A DNA stretch of 23,133 nt from Bacteroidales bacterium UBA5342 (GTDB taxonomy: Bacteria > Bacteroidota > Bacteroidia > Bacteroidales > UBA5342): NCBI GenBank assembly GCA_002408065.1, contig DHQI01000115.1, positions 71,148-94,280 on the forward strand, in the 5' to 3' direction. Both the position numbers and the translations under genes were made by a program. The notes under the pieces are model-generated. The model was not told where the DNA came from. It worked only from the letters and a program-made list of their open reading frames with translations, and did no database searches. Of the stretch, positions 15,425 to 23,133 are shown in pieces; position 1 is the first letter of the stretch; each line of letters starts with the position of its first letter.

Positions 15425-16888
15425 TTATACATTATATGTTCTCGATGCAGTATTGCCGCCGCGACCAGTCCAATTGGTATGGAAAAATTCACCCTTAGGC
15501 TGATCTACACGTTCGTAGGTATGTGCGCCAAAATAGTCACGTTGTGCTTGTAGCAAATTTGCTGGTAGGGTTGCCGTCCTGTAACCATCAAAATAAGCCA
15601 ATGCTGCCGAGATAGCAGGTGTAGGGATACCTAGTTCTACCGCTGTTGCCACTACTTTGCGCCATCCTTTTTGTGCTTTGTGCAATTCTTCGATAAAGAA
15701 TTCATCCAAAAGCAGGTTTTCAAGCTCCGGATTTTTGTCATAGGCTTCAGCAATTTTGTTCAGGAATCCTGAGCGTATGATACAGCCTCCGCGCCACATC
15801 TTAGCTATGCCGGAGTTGTTAAGGTTCCAGTTATACTCCTTAGCAGCTTCGCGGAATAAAGCGTAACCCTGTGCGTAAGAGATGATTTTAGAGGCATACA
15901 GTGCGTCTTTTATGGCATCAATGAGAGTTTGTTTATCACCTGTAAACTCAGGGGCATCATAAGCAATTATTTTGGAAGCTGCTACACGCTCATTTTTGAA
16001 AGAAGAAAGACAACGTGAGAATACTGATTCCCCAATCAGCGTCAGGGGTACACCGATGTCTAATGCTGTGATACCAGTCCATTTCCCGGTTCCTTTCTGT
16101 CCGGCTGTATCCATTATTTTTGTTACTAAGGCGCTACCATCTTCATCTTTAAAAGCCAGAATTTCTGACGTTATCTCTGTTAGGTAACTGTTTAGTTCTG
16201 TTTTATTCCATTCGCTAAAGATGTCCGCCATCTCGTCATGCGATAGTTTTAGTACATCTTTTAATAGCTGGTATCCTTCGGTAATGATCTGCATATCACC
16301 ATATTCTATGCCATTGTGTACCATTTTTACAAAATGACCGGCACCATTTTCGCCGACATAATCACAACAAGCTTCACCCTCTACTTTAGCCGATATAGCT
16401 TGAAAGATAGGCTTCACACCGGCCCAAGCTTCCTTACTGCCACCCGGCATTATTGAGGGACCGTTCAGGGCACCTTCTTCGCCACCACTCACGCCGCTTC
16501 CCATATAGTTAATGCCTTTGGAGGCCAGATATTTCTCACGGCGTATGGTGTCTGTATAGTTTGAATTACCACCGTCTATGATAATGTCGCCTTCTTCTAC
16601 AAAAGGTAGTAGTTGCTCTATGATTTGGTCTACAGCTGATCCGGCACGTACCATCAGCATTAGTTTGCGCGGACGCTCAACGCTGTATACAAATTCTTCG
16701 ATAGAGTAAGTCGGGATAATATTTTTGTCTTTTCCACGATCGCTCATAAAACGATCAACCACCTGTACTTCTGCATCTTTATGAATGCGGTTGTATACAG
16801 CAACAGTAAAACCGTTGCGTTCCATATTCAGTACGAGATTTTCTCCCATGACGGCCAATCCCATCAGGCCGATGTTTGCTTTTGCCAT
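15425..16888 (-). CDS. gnd: 6-phosphogluconate dehydrogenase, decarboxylating
   Basis: 487 residues from the ATG at 16888. An alternative ATG at 16915 adds only NIKSKYIA ahead of the conserved start and is less likely. The enzyme converts 6-phosphogluconate to ribulose-5-phosphate with NADPH and CO2. Evidence: Rossmann motif GLMGLAVMG (7-15), IIIDGGNSN (102-110), GVSGGEEGALNGPSIMPGG (132-150) and GHFVKMVHNGIEYGDMQ (184-200) with the catalytic Lys188. The C-terminus FHTNWTGRGG is also characteristic. Length suggests the long-chain dimeric class, which is normally NADP-linked. It is the first gene of the gnd-zwf-pgl operon; no convincing promoter could be assigned in the ~100 nt upstream, where CATGTTTG (16954-16947) is the nearest -7-like box. 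Confidence 0.96.
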   Translation of the reverse strand: MAKANIGLMGLAVMGENLVLNMERNGFTVAVYNRIHKDAEVQVVDRFMSDRGKDKNIIPTYSIEEFVYSVERPRKLMLMVRAGSAVDQIIEQLLPFVEEGDIIIDGGNSNYTDTIRREKYLASKGINYMGSGVSGGEEGALNGPSIMPGGSKEAWAGVKPIFQAISAKVEGEACCDYVGENGAGHFVKMVHNGIEYGDMQIITEGYQLLKDVLKLSHDEMADIFSEWNKTELNSYLTEITSEILAFKDEDGSALVTKIMDTAGQKGTGKWTGITALDIGVPLTLIGESVFSRCLSSFKNERVAASKIIAYDAPEFTGDKQTLIDAIKDALYASKIISYAQGYALFREAAKEYNWNLNNSGIAKMWRGGCIIRSGFLNKIAEAYDKNPELENLLLDEFFIEELHKAQKGWRKVVATAVELGIPTPAISAALAYFDGYRTATLPANLLQAQRDYFGAHTYERVDQPKGEFFHTNWTGRGGNTASRTYNV

Positions 16889-17111
16889 AGCTATATATTT
16901 ACTTTTAATATTCAATTTTCAGTGTTTCTTCTTAACAAAAAGGATGCAAACATGTTCAACCTGCCACATAAGGGGTGAGTTTTGTCACCTACTTAAGAAA
17001 AGCAGACTAAACGACATAATAGGATGTAAGAATCATGCAGGTTTTGGTCGTAATGAGGTCGTAATGATGTAATGTTTCGCAGCTCTGGTGCTTTTATTGA
17101 AATGACTCAGT

Positions 17112-17168
17112 GAAGTGCCATTGTCGTGATGGAATAAGACGTAGAACAAAAGCCTCAGCGAGGCGCCA
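17112..17168. repeat. 57-bp intergenic repeat, copy 1
   Basis: Matches 17277-17333 at about 47 of 57 positions by eye, without gaps. The shared core is GTGATGGAATAAGA followed by GTAGAA and AAAAGCCT. It ends in a hairpin GCCTC-AGC-GAGGC (17152-17164). Confidence 0.6.
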
Positions 17169-17202
17169 GTATGGAAGAAATATTGTAACGAAGAGATGAA
17201 GA

Positions 17203-17215
17203 GCCTAATGGAGGC
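17203..17215. repeat. third GCCT-N5-AGGC hairpin motif
   Basis: GCCTAATGGAGGC has the same 13-nt form as the hairpins ending the two 57-bp copies. The sequence before it is only loosely like theirs, so it may be a more decayed copy. Confidence 0.4.
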
Positions 17216-17276
17216 GAAAGCAACGTGACGCTATCTTTGTGCCTTTGTGTCATAGTGTTATGATATGATTCGAGTA

Positions 17277-17333
17277 GAAGCGCCAATTTGGTGATGGAAT
17301 AAGATGTAGAATAAAAGCCTAAGGAAGGCGACA
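17277..17333. repeat. 57-bp intergenic repeat, copy 2
   Basis: Direct-repeat partner of 17112-17168, 165 bp apart. Its hairpin is GCCT-AAGGA-AGGC (17317-17329); the fifth base pair of copy 1 is lost. Confidence 0.6.
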
Positions 17334-17448
17334 CATTAGCGACGAAATTTTGTTTTAAAGCTAATTAAAAGATGATAGAATAAGGCTTCTTGTTTACCTG
17401 ATTTGATTCAGGAATGAAATTAGATAAAAGAATTAAAGTAATCTTATT

Positions 17449-17523
17449 CTACTGAGCTAAATTATAATCCTTAATTAAAAGATCAACAGATAGATTAAGA
17501 CGGTCTTTTAAATTTCGAATCAT
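17449..17523 (-). pseudogene. HigA-type antitoxin remnant (C-terminal end only)
   Basis: Minus-strand codons read MIRNLKDRLNLSVDLLIKDY and end NLAQ-stop. This resembles the closing helix and tail of HigA-type antitoxins of the Xre family, where a similar IRNLK..LN..V..LI segment follows the helix-turn-helix. The DNA-binding domain is absent. In this frame a stop lies four codons upstream of the methionine (TAA at 17535-17533), so the antitoxin gene is cut at about 17520-17532, exactly where the toxin remnant stops looking like HigB. The 24-residue piece cannot bind DNA. The assignment rests on a short match and on the neighbouring HigB start. Confidence 0.55.
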
Positions 17524-17605
17524 ACCAAGTTTTTAGGTATTGTTCAGAATCAGCATGTTTTAGCCAAAACTCTCGTAGTGTCCCTTTGGGAAAAATTCTT
17601 TTCAT
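17495..17605 (-). pseudogene. HigB-type toxin remnant (N-terminal end only)
   Basis: A 36-codon minus-strand frame begins MKRIFPKGTLREFWLKHADS and continues EQYLKTWYDSKFKRPS before a TAA. TLREFW.KH.D.E..LK.WY is the well-conserved N-terminus of HigB ribonuclease toxins, which run to about 95-110 residues and cut mRNA on the ribosome. Here the similarity ends at TWYD, and the DNA changes over to the antitoxin remnant in another frame, overlapping by 29 nt. About two thirds of the toxin, with its catalytic core, is missing, so it should be inactive. It lies downstream of meaB in the same orientation. Confidence 0.7.
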
Positions 17606-17624
17606 TTACACTTATGCAAAAACA

Positions 17625-17652
17625 TAATAAAATTCCCAATACGGGAACGTTT
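17625..17652 (-). terminator. weak intrinsic terminator after meaB
   Basis: On the minus strand a short TTCCC-GTATT-GGGAA stem (17647-17633) is followed by TTTTATTA, just past the meaB stop. The stem is only 5 bp, so efficiency is doubtful. Confidence 0.4.
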
Positions 17653-17657
17653 TGTGT

Positions 17658-18752
17658 TTATTTCTTCAAAGCATCAAAATAAGTATCTAAAAGCTGCTTG
17701 GCTGCCACAAACGAGCTGGTTTTTTCATTCAGCACATCAGCTTCGGTTGCTTCAAGTACATTCTTAATATCAGGATGATGATAAAAATCACCCTTCAGTT
17801 GCTCGTTGATGCTCTCGTACATCCAATACTTAGCCTGATCCTGACGACGGTGGGTAAAGTATCCGTTTTCTTTGGCCAATTCACGGTATTCTTTTATCAT
17901 ATTCCATATTTCCGGGATGCCGGTGTTCTCATAAGCCGAACAAGTGACCACTTTAGGTTCCCAGCCCGAAGGGGTAGGAGGGAAGAGGTGAAGCGCATTT
18001 TGATAGCCAATTCTTGCCAGTTTTGCTTTATGTATATTATTACCGTCGGCTTTATTAATGGTGATCGCATCGGCCATCTCCATAATGCCACGTTTGATAC
18101 CTTGCAGCTCATCACCAGCACCGGCTAGCATCAATAAAAGAAAGAAATCGACCATAGAGTGTACCGCTGTCTCGCTTTGTCCCACACCTACAGTTTCAAT
18201 AAAAATATTTTGAAAACCTGCCGCTTCGCACAGAATAATTGTTTCACGGGTTTTGCGTGCTACACCACCTAAGGTACCGGCAGAAGGGCTGGGGCGGATA
18301 TAAGCATTGTCTTCTTGTGAGAGTTTTTCCATACGGGTCTTATCTCCCAAGATACTGCCCTTGCTGCGTTCGCTACTGGGGTCAATGGCCAGCACGGCTA
18401 ATTTCTCTCCTTGTTGGGTCAGGTGGAGCCCCATAGCTTCTATAAAAGTGCTTTTTCCAACACCTGGTACTCCTGTAATTCCCAGCCGCAACGATTTGTC
18501 ACTGTAGGGTAAACATTTCTCTATAATTTCTTGTGCTATTTGGTAGTGTGCCGGACTGTTGCTTTCTACCAGTGTGATAGCTTGACTAAGCACCGTTACA
18601 TTACCTTTCAGAATGCCTTCTACATAATAGCCTGAAGGTTGCACACGCACACGCTTCTTACGTTTTAGGCGCGGGTTTACTGATGGGGGTTGTGGTATGC
18701 CTTTATTCACGGCTAAACCTTTATAATGTTCGTCGTTCTCAGGATGATGCAT
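17658..18752 (-). CDS. meaB: methylmalonyl-CoA mutase-associated GTPase MeaB (ArgK family)
   Basis: A 364-residue cytoplasmic G3E-type GTPase, slightly longer than family cores because of a ~40-residue basic N-terminal arm. It chaperones adenosylcobalamin-dependent methylmalonyl-CoA mutase, gating cofactor loading and preventing inactivation. Motifs: P-loop GVPGVGKS (94-101), LAIDPSSERSKGSILGDKTRM (121-141), ETVGVGQSE (186-194) and base-specifying NKAD (233-236). The C-terminal helices carry the dimerisation segment. The mutase subunits are not in the window. It was once misannotated as an arginine/ornithine transport kinase. A near-consensus promoter lies 32 nt upstream; mrp upstream ends in its own terminator, so meaB is a separate unit. 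Confidence 0.95.
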   Translation of the reverse strand: MHHPENDEHYKGLAVNKGIPQPPSVNPRLKRKKRVRVQPSGYYVEGILKGNVTVLSQAITLVESNSPAHYQIAQEIIEKCLPYSDKSLRLGITGVPGVGKSTFIEAMGLHLTQQGEKLAVLAIDPSSERSKGSILGDKTRMEKLSQEDNAYIRPSPSAGTLGGVARKTRETIILCEAAGFQNIFIETVGVGQSETAVHSMVDFFLLLMLAGAGDELQGIKRGIMEMADAITINKADGNNIHKAKLARIGYQNALHLFPPTPSGWEPKVVTCSAYENTGIPEIWNMIKEYRELAKENGYFTHRRQDQAKYWMYESINEQLKGDFYHHPDIKNVLEATEADVLNEKTSSFVAAKQLLDTYFDALKK

Positions 18753-18783
18753 GATGTAAGTCAGATGTTTAATGGCCGGCGTT

Positions 18784-18813
18784 CAAAAATAATGTGTCAG
18801 TAAATAGAACCAA
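18784..18813 (-). promoter_or_regulatory. promoter of meaB
   Basis: On the minus strand TTG (18813-18811), 19 nt, then TATTTTTG (18791-18784) is a near-perfect Bacteroidetes -33/-7 pair, with the ATG 31 nt downstream. A second exact -7 box, TACCTTTG (18855-18848), lies further up without a good -33. Confidence 0.65.
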
Positions 18814-18897
18814 GCGTATTTTGAATGCTTTAAAAAAAATGATAATACAAAGGTAGAAAACAATGGAGGAAAATGGAAAAGAATGCTGTCAAATAAA

Positions 18898-18939
18898 AAA
18901 AGTGCCGGATTTATAAACGAGTTATAAACCGGCACTTTT
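18898..18939 (-). terminator. intrinsic terminator after mrp
   Basis: A long stem, AAAAGTGCCGG-A-TTTATAA paired with TTATAAACCGGCACTTTT, has one bulged base and a 5-nt loop (18917-18921). On the minus strand it runs into TTTTTTATTT, an excellent terminator 29 nt after the mrp stop. T-rich DNA on the other side could make it work both ways. Confidence 0.85.
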
Positions 18940-18968
18940 GTTATTTTTTGCTCAATGCTTTTAGACTC

Positions 18969-20024
18969 TTAAAGTCCCTTTTTTATCACATTATCAGCCA
19001 GCTCTGCAAAAGCTTTCCCAATTATACTCTCCCGATCAAGAGCTACGGGTTTTCCGTTGTCGCCACCTTCGCGTATGCTCTGAACAATAGGTACTTGACC
19101 TAAGAGAGGTACATTTTGTTGTGCTGCCAGTTCTTTTCCTCCGTCTTTACCAAAAATGTAGTATTTATTGTCCGGTAATTCTTCAGGTGTAAACCAAGCC
19201 ATATTTTCAATAATTCCAAAGATTGGTACATTGATTTTATCATTTTGGAACATATTGATACCTTTACGGGCATCGGCTAGTGCTACTTCTTGTGGGGTGG
19301 TCACTATGATGGCTCCTGTAACGTCGATGGTTTGAACAAGCGTAAGATGAATATCGCTGGTGCCAGGTGGCAAATCGACAACAAAATAGTCTAATTCACC
19401 CCAATCAGCTTCGGTAAGGAGTTGCTTGATGGCTCCTGTTGCCATGGCTCCACGCCATATCAAGGCATCATTAGGATCTACAAAATAGCCGATGGATAAC
19501 ATCTTAACGCCATATTTATCGATGGGTAAAATGCGGTTTTTCCCATCGATGACTTCTACAAAAGGTTTTTCTTCTTTTGTGTCAAACATAGTAGGAACAG
19601 ATGGGCCGTAAATGTCAGCATCCAAAAGACCTACTTTTTTACCGGCTTGTGCTAATGCAATAGCCAAATTGCTGGATACCGTTGATTTACCTACTCCACC
19701 TTTACCTGAAGCTACAGCTATGATGTTTTTTACTTTAGGAAGTGGTTTTTCTTCTACTTTAAGCTCCTTAAATGGTGTCTGAACAGTGATGTTACCACGA
19801 ATCTCTGCTGCGGGATCTATCATCGTTTCGATGGCAGCCACACAGGTTTTTTTTATGGAGGCTTCGAAGGGGTCTTTCTCCTTATCAAAGTGCAGGGTGA
19901 TAAAAATCTTTTTACCGTTGACAGTAATGTCTTTGTCCGACACCATTCCTATGGTTACGATGTCTTGTTTGCCCGGGTATTTCACTGTACGCAGGGCTGC
20001 TAAAATATCTTCTCTATTGTACAT
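18969..20024 (-). CDS. mrp: Mrp/NBP35-family iron-sulfur carrier ATPase
   Basis: 351 residues. An N-terminal MIP18/DUF59 domain (about 1-80) precedes a ParA-like ATPase with deviant Walker A SGKGGVGKST (106-115), DADIYGPSVPTMF and DLPPGTSDIHLTL. The family (ApbC, Mrp, Nbp35) carries 4Fe-4S clusters to target enzymes in the cytoplasm. Most members bind the cluster through a C-terminal CxxC; here the corresponding stretch reads IIENMAWFTPEELPDNKYYIFG, with no cysteine. The whole protein has only Cys61, in the DUF59 domain. Cluster binding, if any, must differ from the standard model. The gene stands alone, with a strong terminator downstream; no clear promoter box was found in the 238-nt gap before it. 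Confidence 0.93.
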   Translation of the reverse strand: MYNREDILAALRTVKYPGKQDIVTIGMVSDKDITVNGKKIFITLHFDKEKDPFEASIKKTCVAAIETMIDPAAEIRGNITVQTPFKELKVEEKPLPKVKNIIAVASGKGGVGKSTVSSNLAIALAQAGKKVGLLDADIYGPSVPTMFDTKEEKPFVEVIDGKNRILPIDKYGVKMLSIGYFVDPNDALIWRGAMATGAIKQLLTEADWGELDYFVVDLPPGTSDIHLTLVQTIDVTGAIIVTTPQEVALADARKGINMFQNDKINVPIFGIIENMAWFTPEELPDNKYYIFGKDGGKELAAQQNVPLLGQVPIVQSIREGGDNGKPVALDRESIIGKAFAELADNVIKKGL

Positions 20025-20211
20025 TGTTTGTTATTTGTTCTTGTCGTTGCAGGCAAGAGATGATAGTTGTTAAAATCAGTTGATGTATTGTAAACTACTA
20101 AATTCTTGAATAAAATAGTCTCCTGATGAAGTGGGCTAGTGATGACGCTAATCTTATCTTGCAAATATCATAAATATTTGTCTTACAAATCGTAAAATTT
20201 TTGTTTTAACC

Positions 20212-20243
20212 AAAAAGAGAGGAAAATTTATTCCTCTCTTTTT
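20212..20243 (-). terminator. intrinsic terminator after rpoC
   Basis: A perfect 13-bp stem AAAAAGAGAGGAA / TTCCTCTCTTTTT with a 6-nt loop (20225-20230) lies 19 nt past the rpoC stop. The run of T on the minus strand is supplied by the end of the stem itself. Confidence 0.75.
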
Positions 20244-20262
20244 ATAAAAAATACCTTGCTCC

Positions 20263-23133
20263 TTAAGCCTCAGCTTCGGTTTCAAGTTTAGCTTTCATGA
20301 GGTCGTCATACTCTTCTTGTGAACCGACTACTAATTTATCAAATTCGCGCTGTCCTGTACCGGCAGGGATCAAGTGACCACAGATCACATTCTCCTTCAA
20401 TCCTTCCAAGGTGTCAACTTTACCGCGAATAGCGGCTTCGTTTAGTACCTTAGTTGTTTCCTGGAACGATGCGGCAGACATAAACGATTTAGTTTGAAGT
20501 GCTGCACGGGTGATACCTTGTAGCATTTGACGTCCTGTAGCAGGTACGGCATCGCGGGCAACTACTTCGGCTAAATCCTGACGTTTCATCTGACTGTTTT
20601 CGTCACGTAAGCGGCGTGCAGAGATAATCTGTCCCGGTTTCAGTGATTCAGAGCCACCGGCATCTTCTATCACTTTCATTCCCCATAGGTTGTCATTCTC
20701 AGCCATAAAGTCTTGTTTGTCGATGATCTGCTTCTCAAGGAAGATGGTATCACCAGACTCAAGGATTTCTACTTTACGCATCATTTGACGCACGATGACT
20801 TCAAAGTGCTTATCATTAATTTTCACACCTTGTAGTCGATATACGTCCTGAACCTCGTTCACGATGTAATCCTGAACCATAGTAGGACCTTTGATAGCCA
20901 AAATGTCGGCTGGTGTAATAGCACCATCAGAAAGTGGCATACCTGCACGTATATAGTCATTTTCTTGTACCAGAATCTGCTTAGAAAGGTTAACCAAGTA
21001 TTTTTTCACCTCACCAGTACGTGATGTCACGATAATTTCGCGGTTACCACGCTTGATCTTACCAAAGTTAACTTCTCCATCAATTTCTGCTACTACGGCA
21101 GGGTTCGATGGGTTACGTGCTTCGAAGAGCTCAGTTACACGTGGAAGACCACCAGTGATATCACCAGCTTTACCAGCAGAACGAGGAATCTTAACCAGTA
21201 CTTGTCCCATTTTAACCTCTTGATTGTCATCGATTGAAATGTGAGCACCCACCGGTAGGTTGTATGATTTAAGCGATACACCGTCTTTATCAAGAATCTG
21301 CAAACTAGGAATCTTAGTCTTATCTTTAGATTCAGTGATAATTAATTCACTCAGACCTGTTTGTTCATCGTATTCTTTTTTAACAGTAATACCTTCGATT
21401 ACATTTTCGAAACCAACTTTACCACTATGTTCAGAAATGATTACGTGGTTATAAGGGTCCCAAGAACAGATCGTCGTACCTTTCTTAAGCTTAGCGCCAT
21501 TCTTCACAAACAGTTTAGCAGCATAAGGAATTGGCTGATTCATTAATACGATACCAGTCTTTTCGTCGATGATACGCATTTCAGCTGTACGACTAATAAC
21601 GATACCAATGTTTTCACCGGAATCATCAGTCGTTTCTACTACACGCAACTCTTCTAATTCGATTTTACCATCGTATTTGGTGATCAGGCTATTGTCTGTA
21701 GCAATGTTACCTGCAGTACCCCCTTGGTGGAAAGTACGCAGCGTCAACTGAGTACCCGGTTCACCAATTGATTGTGCAGCAATGACACCAACAGCTTCAC
21801 CTTTCTGAACCATTCTACCTGTAGCCAAGTTACGTCCGTAACACTTAGCACAAATACCTTTTTTAGATTCACAGGTTAATACCGAACGTACTTCTATTTC
21901 TTCCAATGGTGATGCTTCGATAGCAGCAGCATGGTGCTCCATCACTTCTTCGCCAGCACGAATAATGATTTCACCTGTCATTGGGTGATAAACATCGTTG
22001 ACTACCACACGACCTAAGATACGCTCTGATAAGCTTGATACAATTTCTTCTTTGTTTTTAACAGCAGAAACCGTAAGACCACGTAATGTGCCGCAGTCTT
22101 CTTCGTTGACAACCACATCCTGAGATACATCCACCAAACGACGGGTCAAGTAACCTGCATCGGCTGTTTTTAGGGCGGTATCTGCAAGACCTTTACGGGC
22201 ACCGTGAGTAGAGATAAAGTACTCTAGTACCGAAAGACCTTCTTTAAAGTTCGCCAAAATAGGGTTTTCGATAATTTGACCACCCTCAGCACCGGATTTT
22301 TGCGGTTTGGCCATCAGACCACGCATACCGGATAGCTGACGAATCTGCTCTTTCGAACCACGGGCACCGGAATCAAGCATCATATATACTGAGTTGAAAC
22401 CTTGGTTGTCTTCACTAATCTGCTTCATTAGCGTAGCAGTAAGGCGTGAGTTAACGTGTGTCCAGGTATCAATAATCTGGTTGTAACGCTCCTTGTTAGT
22501 AATGAAACCCATATTGTAGTTATTCGCAATCTCTTCGATTTCTTTATAACCACCTTGTACCAATTCTTCTTTTTCCTTAGGTATGATAACGTCACCAAGG
22601 TTAAAGGACAATCCTCCTCGGAAGGCCATATCATAACCCATGTTTTTGATGTTATCAAGGAAAGCAGCTGTTTTGGCTGTACCACATTTTTTGTGAAAAT
22701 TACCAATAATGTCACGCAATGACTTCTTGGTCAGTATCTGGTTGATGAAACCAACTTCCGGAGGCGTAAATTCGTTCACGAATACACGACCTACAGTCGT
22801 CTCAATAATTTGTTTTTCAAGAACACCATCTTTATTAAGGTCGTTGGTTCTTACTTTTATTACAGCGTGAATGTCTACTTTACCCTCGTTGTACGCAATA
22901 CGTACCTCTTTGGGAGAGTAGAATGTTAATCCTTCACCTTTCACGCCTTTACGTGGTTTAGTGATGTAATAAAGCCCCAAAACCATATCCTGCGATGGTA
23001 CTGTAATAGGTGCACCGTTAGCAGGGTTAAGGATGTTGTGTGCGCCGAGCATCAGCATCTGTGCTTCCAAAATAGCAGCATTACCAAGAGGCAAGTGAAC
23101 CGCCATCTGATCACCGTCGAAGTCGGCGTTGAA
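20263..23133 (-). CDS. rpoC: DNA-directed RNA polymerase subunit beta', partial (C-terminal ~956 residues)
   Basis: The frame is open to the right edge. The ATG at 23106 is internal, because it is preceded in frame by FNADFDGDQ, whose three aspartates hold the catalytic Mg2+ of the polymerase. The N-terminal third (about 460 residues in Bacteroidetes) is outside. Visible landmarks include the second zinc site, CESKKGICAKCYG (near 21840-21870) with the upstream Cys in DCGTLRG, and the bridge helix/trigger loop region with GVIAAQSIGEPGTQLTLRTFHQGGTA (near 21722-21800). The C-terminal end with LLPRVTELFEARNP-like repeats and GQREFDKLVVGS is as expected. It is the last gene of the rpoBC operon, ending in a perfect hairpin terminator. 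Nothing unusual was seen. Confidence 0.97.
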   Translation of the reverse strand, partial: FNADFDGDQMAVHLPLGNAAILEAQMLMLGAHNILNPANGAPITVPSQDMVLGLYYITKPRKGVKGEGLTFYSPKEVRIAYNEGKVDIHAVIKVRTNDLNKDGVLEKQIIETTVGRVFVNEFTPPEVGFINQILTKKSLRDIIGNFHKKCGTAKTAAFLDNIKNMGYDMAFRGGLSFNLGDVIIPKEKEELVQGGYKEIEEIANNYNMGFITNKERYNQIIDTWTHVNSRLTATLMKQISEDNQGFNSVYMMLDSGARGSKEQIRQLSGMRGLMAKPQKSGAEGGQIIENPILANFKEGLSVLEYFISTHGARKGLADTALKTADAGYLTRRLVDVSQDVVVNEEDCGTLRGLTVSAVKNKEEIVSSLSERILGRVVVNDVYHPMTGEIIIRAGEEVMEHHAAAIEASPLEEIEVRSVLTCESKKGICAKCYGRNLATGRMVQKGEAVGVIAAQSIGEPGTQLTLRTFHQGGTAGNIATDNSLITKYDGKIELEELRVVETTDDSGENIGIVISRTAEMRIIDEKTGIVLMNQPIPYAAKLFVKNGAKLKKGTTICSWDPYNHVIISEHSGKVGFENVIEGITVKKEYDEQTGLSELIITESKDKTKIPSLQILDKDGVSLKSYNLPVGAHISIDDNQEVKMGQVLVKIPRSAGKAGDITGGLPRVTELFEARNPSNPAVVAEIDGEVNFGKIKRGNREIIVTSRTGEVKKYLVNLSKQILVQENDYIRAGMPLSDGAITPADILAIKGPTMVQDYIVNEVQDVYRLQGVKINDKHFEVIVRQMMRKVEILESGDTIFLEKQIIDKQDFMAENDNLWGMKVIEDAGGSESLKPGQIISARRLRDENSQMKRQDLAEVVARDAVPATGRQMLQGITRAALQTKSFMSAASFQETTKVLNEAAIRGKVDTLEGLKENVICGHLIPAGTGQREFDKLVVGSQEEYDDLMKAKLETEAEA

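Larger units (their letters stand above)
16889..17448. other. gene-free region with decayed repeats
   Basis: About 560 nt with no frame that resembles a protein on either strand. It contains two diverged copies of a 57-bp element, three GCCT-N5-AGGC hairpin motifs and patchy GTAATGA-like repeats near 17050. With the neighbouring HigB/HigA remains it looks like a site of past insertions and deletions. The gnd promoter must lie at its left end. Confidence 0.55.

Noticed and set aside
16781..17072. Plus-strand frames upstream of gnd
   Set aside because: They are largely antisense to the gnd start or low-quality intergenic translation with no family resemblance.
23104..23106. ATG as true start of rpoC
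   Set aside because: It is preceded in frame by FNADFDGDQ, the catalytic motif found about one third into beta'.

Overview
The window comes from a Bacteroidetes chromosome, most likely Bacteroidales or a near relative. The DNA is AT-rich, start codons lack Shine-Dalgarno sequences, and several genes are preceded by the phylum's -7 box TAnnTTTG, twice with a TTG box 19-20 nt upstream. The gene set (a DPE2-like amylomaltase with tandem CBM20 modules, Cys-type sulfatase lipoproteins, FucP/FucI/FucK, MeaB, WbqC, a cysteine-poor Mrp) fits. The species cannot be named from the sequence.

Layout: 1-2107 (minus) is malQ, cut by the left edge. 2401-2920 (minus) is a ParE/ParD-type toxin-antitoxin pair with a good promoter and candidate operator. 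3049-3933 (minus) is an AraC-family regulator divergent from an L-fucose cluster on the plus strand: fucI, fucK, fucP and two sulfatase lipoproteins (4128-12161). wbqC (12437-13039) meets a minus-strand oxidative pentose phosphate operon, gnd-zwf-pgl (16888 to 13070), tail to tail. 16889-17657 carries no intact gene: it holds decayed hairpin repeats and the remains of a HigB/HigA toxin-antitoxin locus joined by an internal deletion. Then come meaB, mrp and the C-terminal two thirds of rpoC (cut by the right edge at its catalytic NADFDGD motif), all on the minus strand.

How the genes work together: FucP imports L-fucose, FucI makes L-fuculose and FucK makes L-fuculose-1-phosphate. The two exported sulfatases probably strip sulfate from fucose-containing or co-occurring glycans before uptake. 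No fuculose-phosphate aldolase, fucosidase or SusC/D pair is visible, so the pathway must be completed elsewhere. Transcription is not one simple operon: strong intrinsic terminators follow fucI and fucP, and the second sulfatase has its own -7 box.

The least ordinary structure is a set of short degenerate tandem arrays with unit lengths of 7-10 bp, each of unrelated sequence, sitting exactly at gene boundaries (araC stop, fucK start, fucP start, wbqC/pgl junction, gnd/zwf junction). The clearest is two runs of five heptamers ending on the A of the zwf ATG. I found no CRISPR array, tRNA, rRNA, phage or insertion sequence, and no convincing new defence system.
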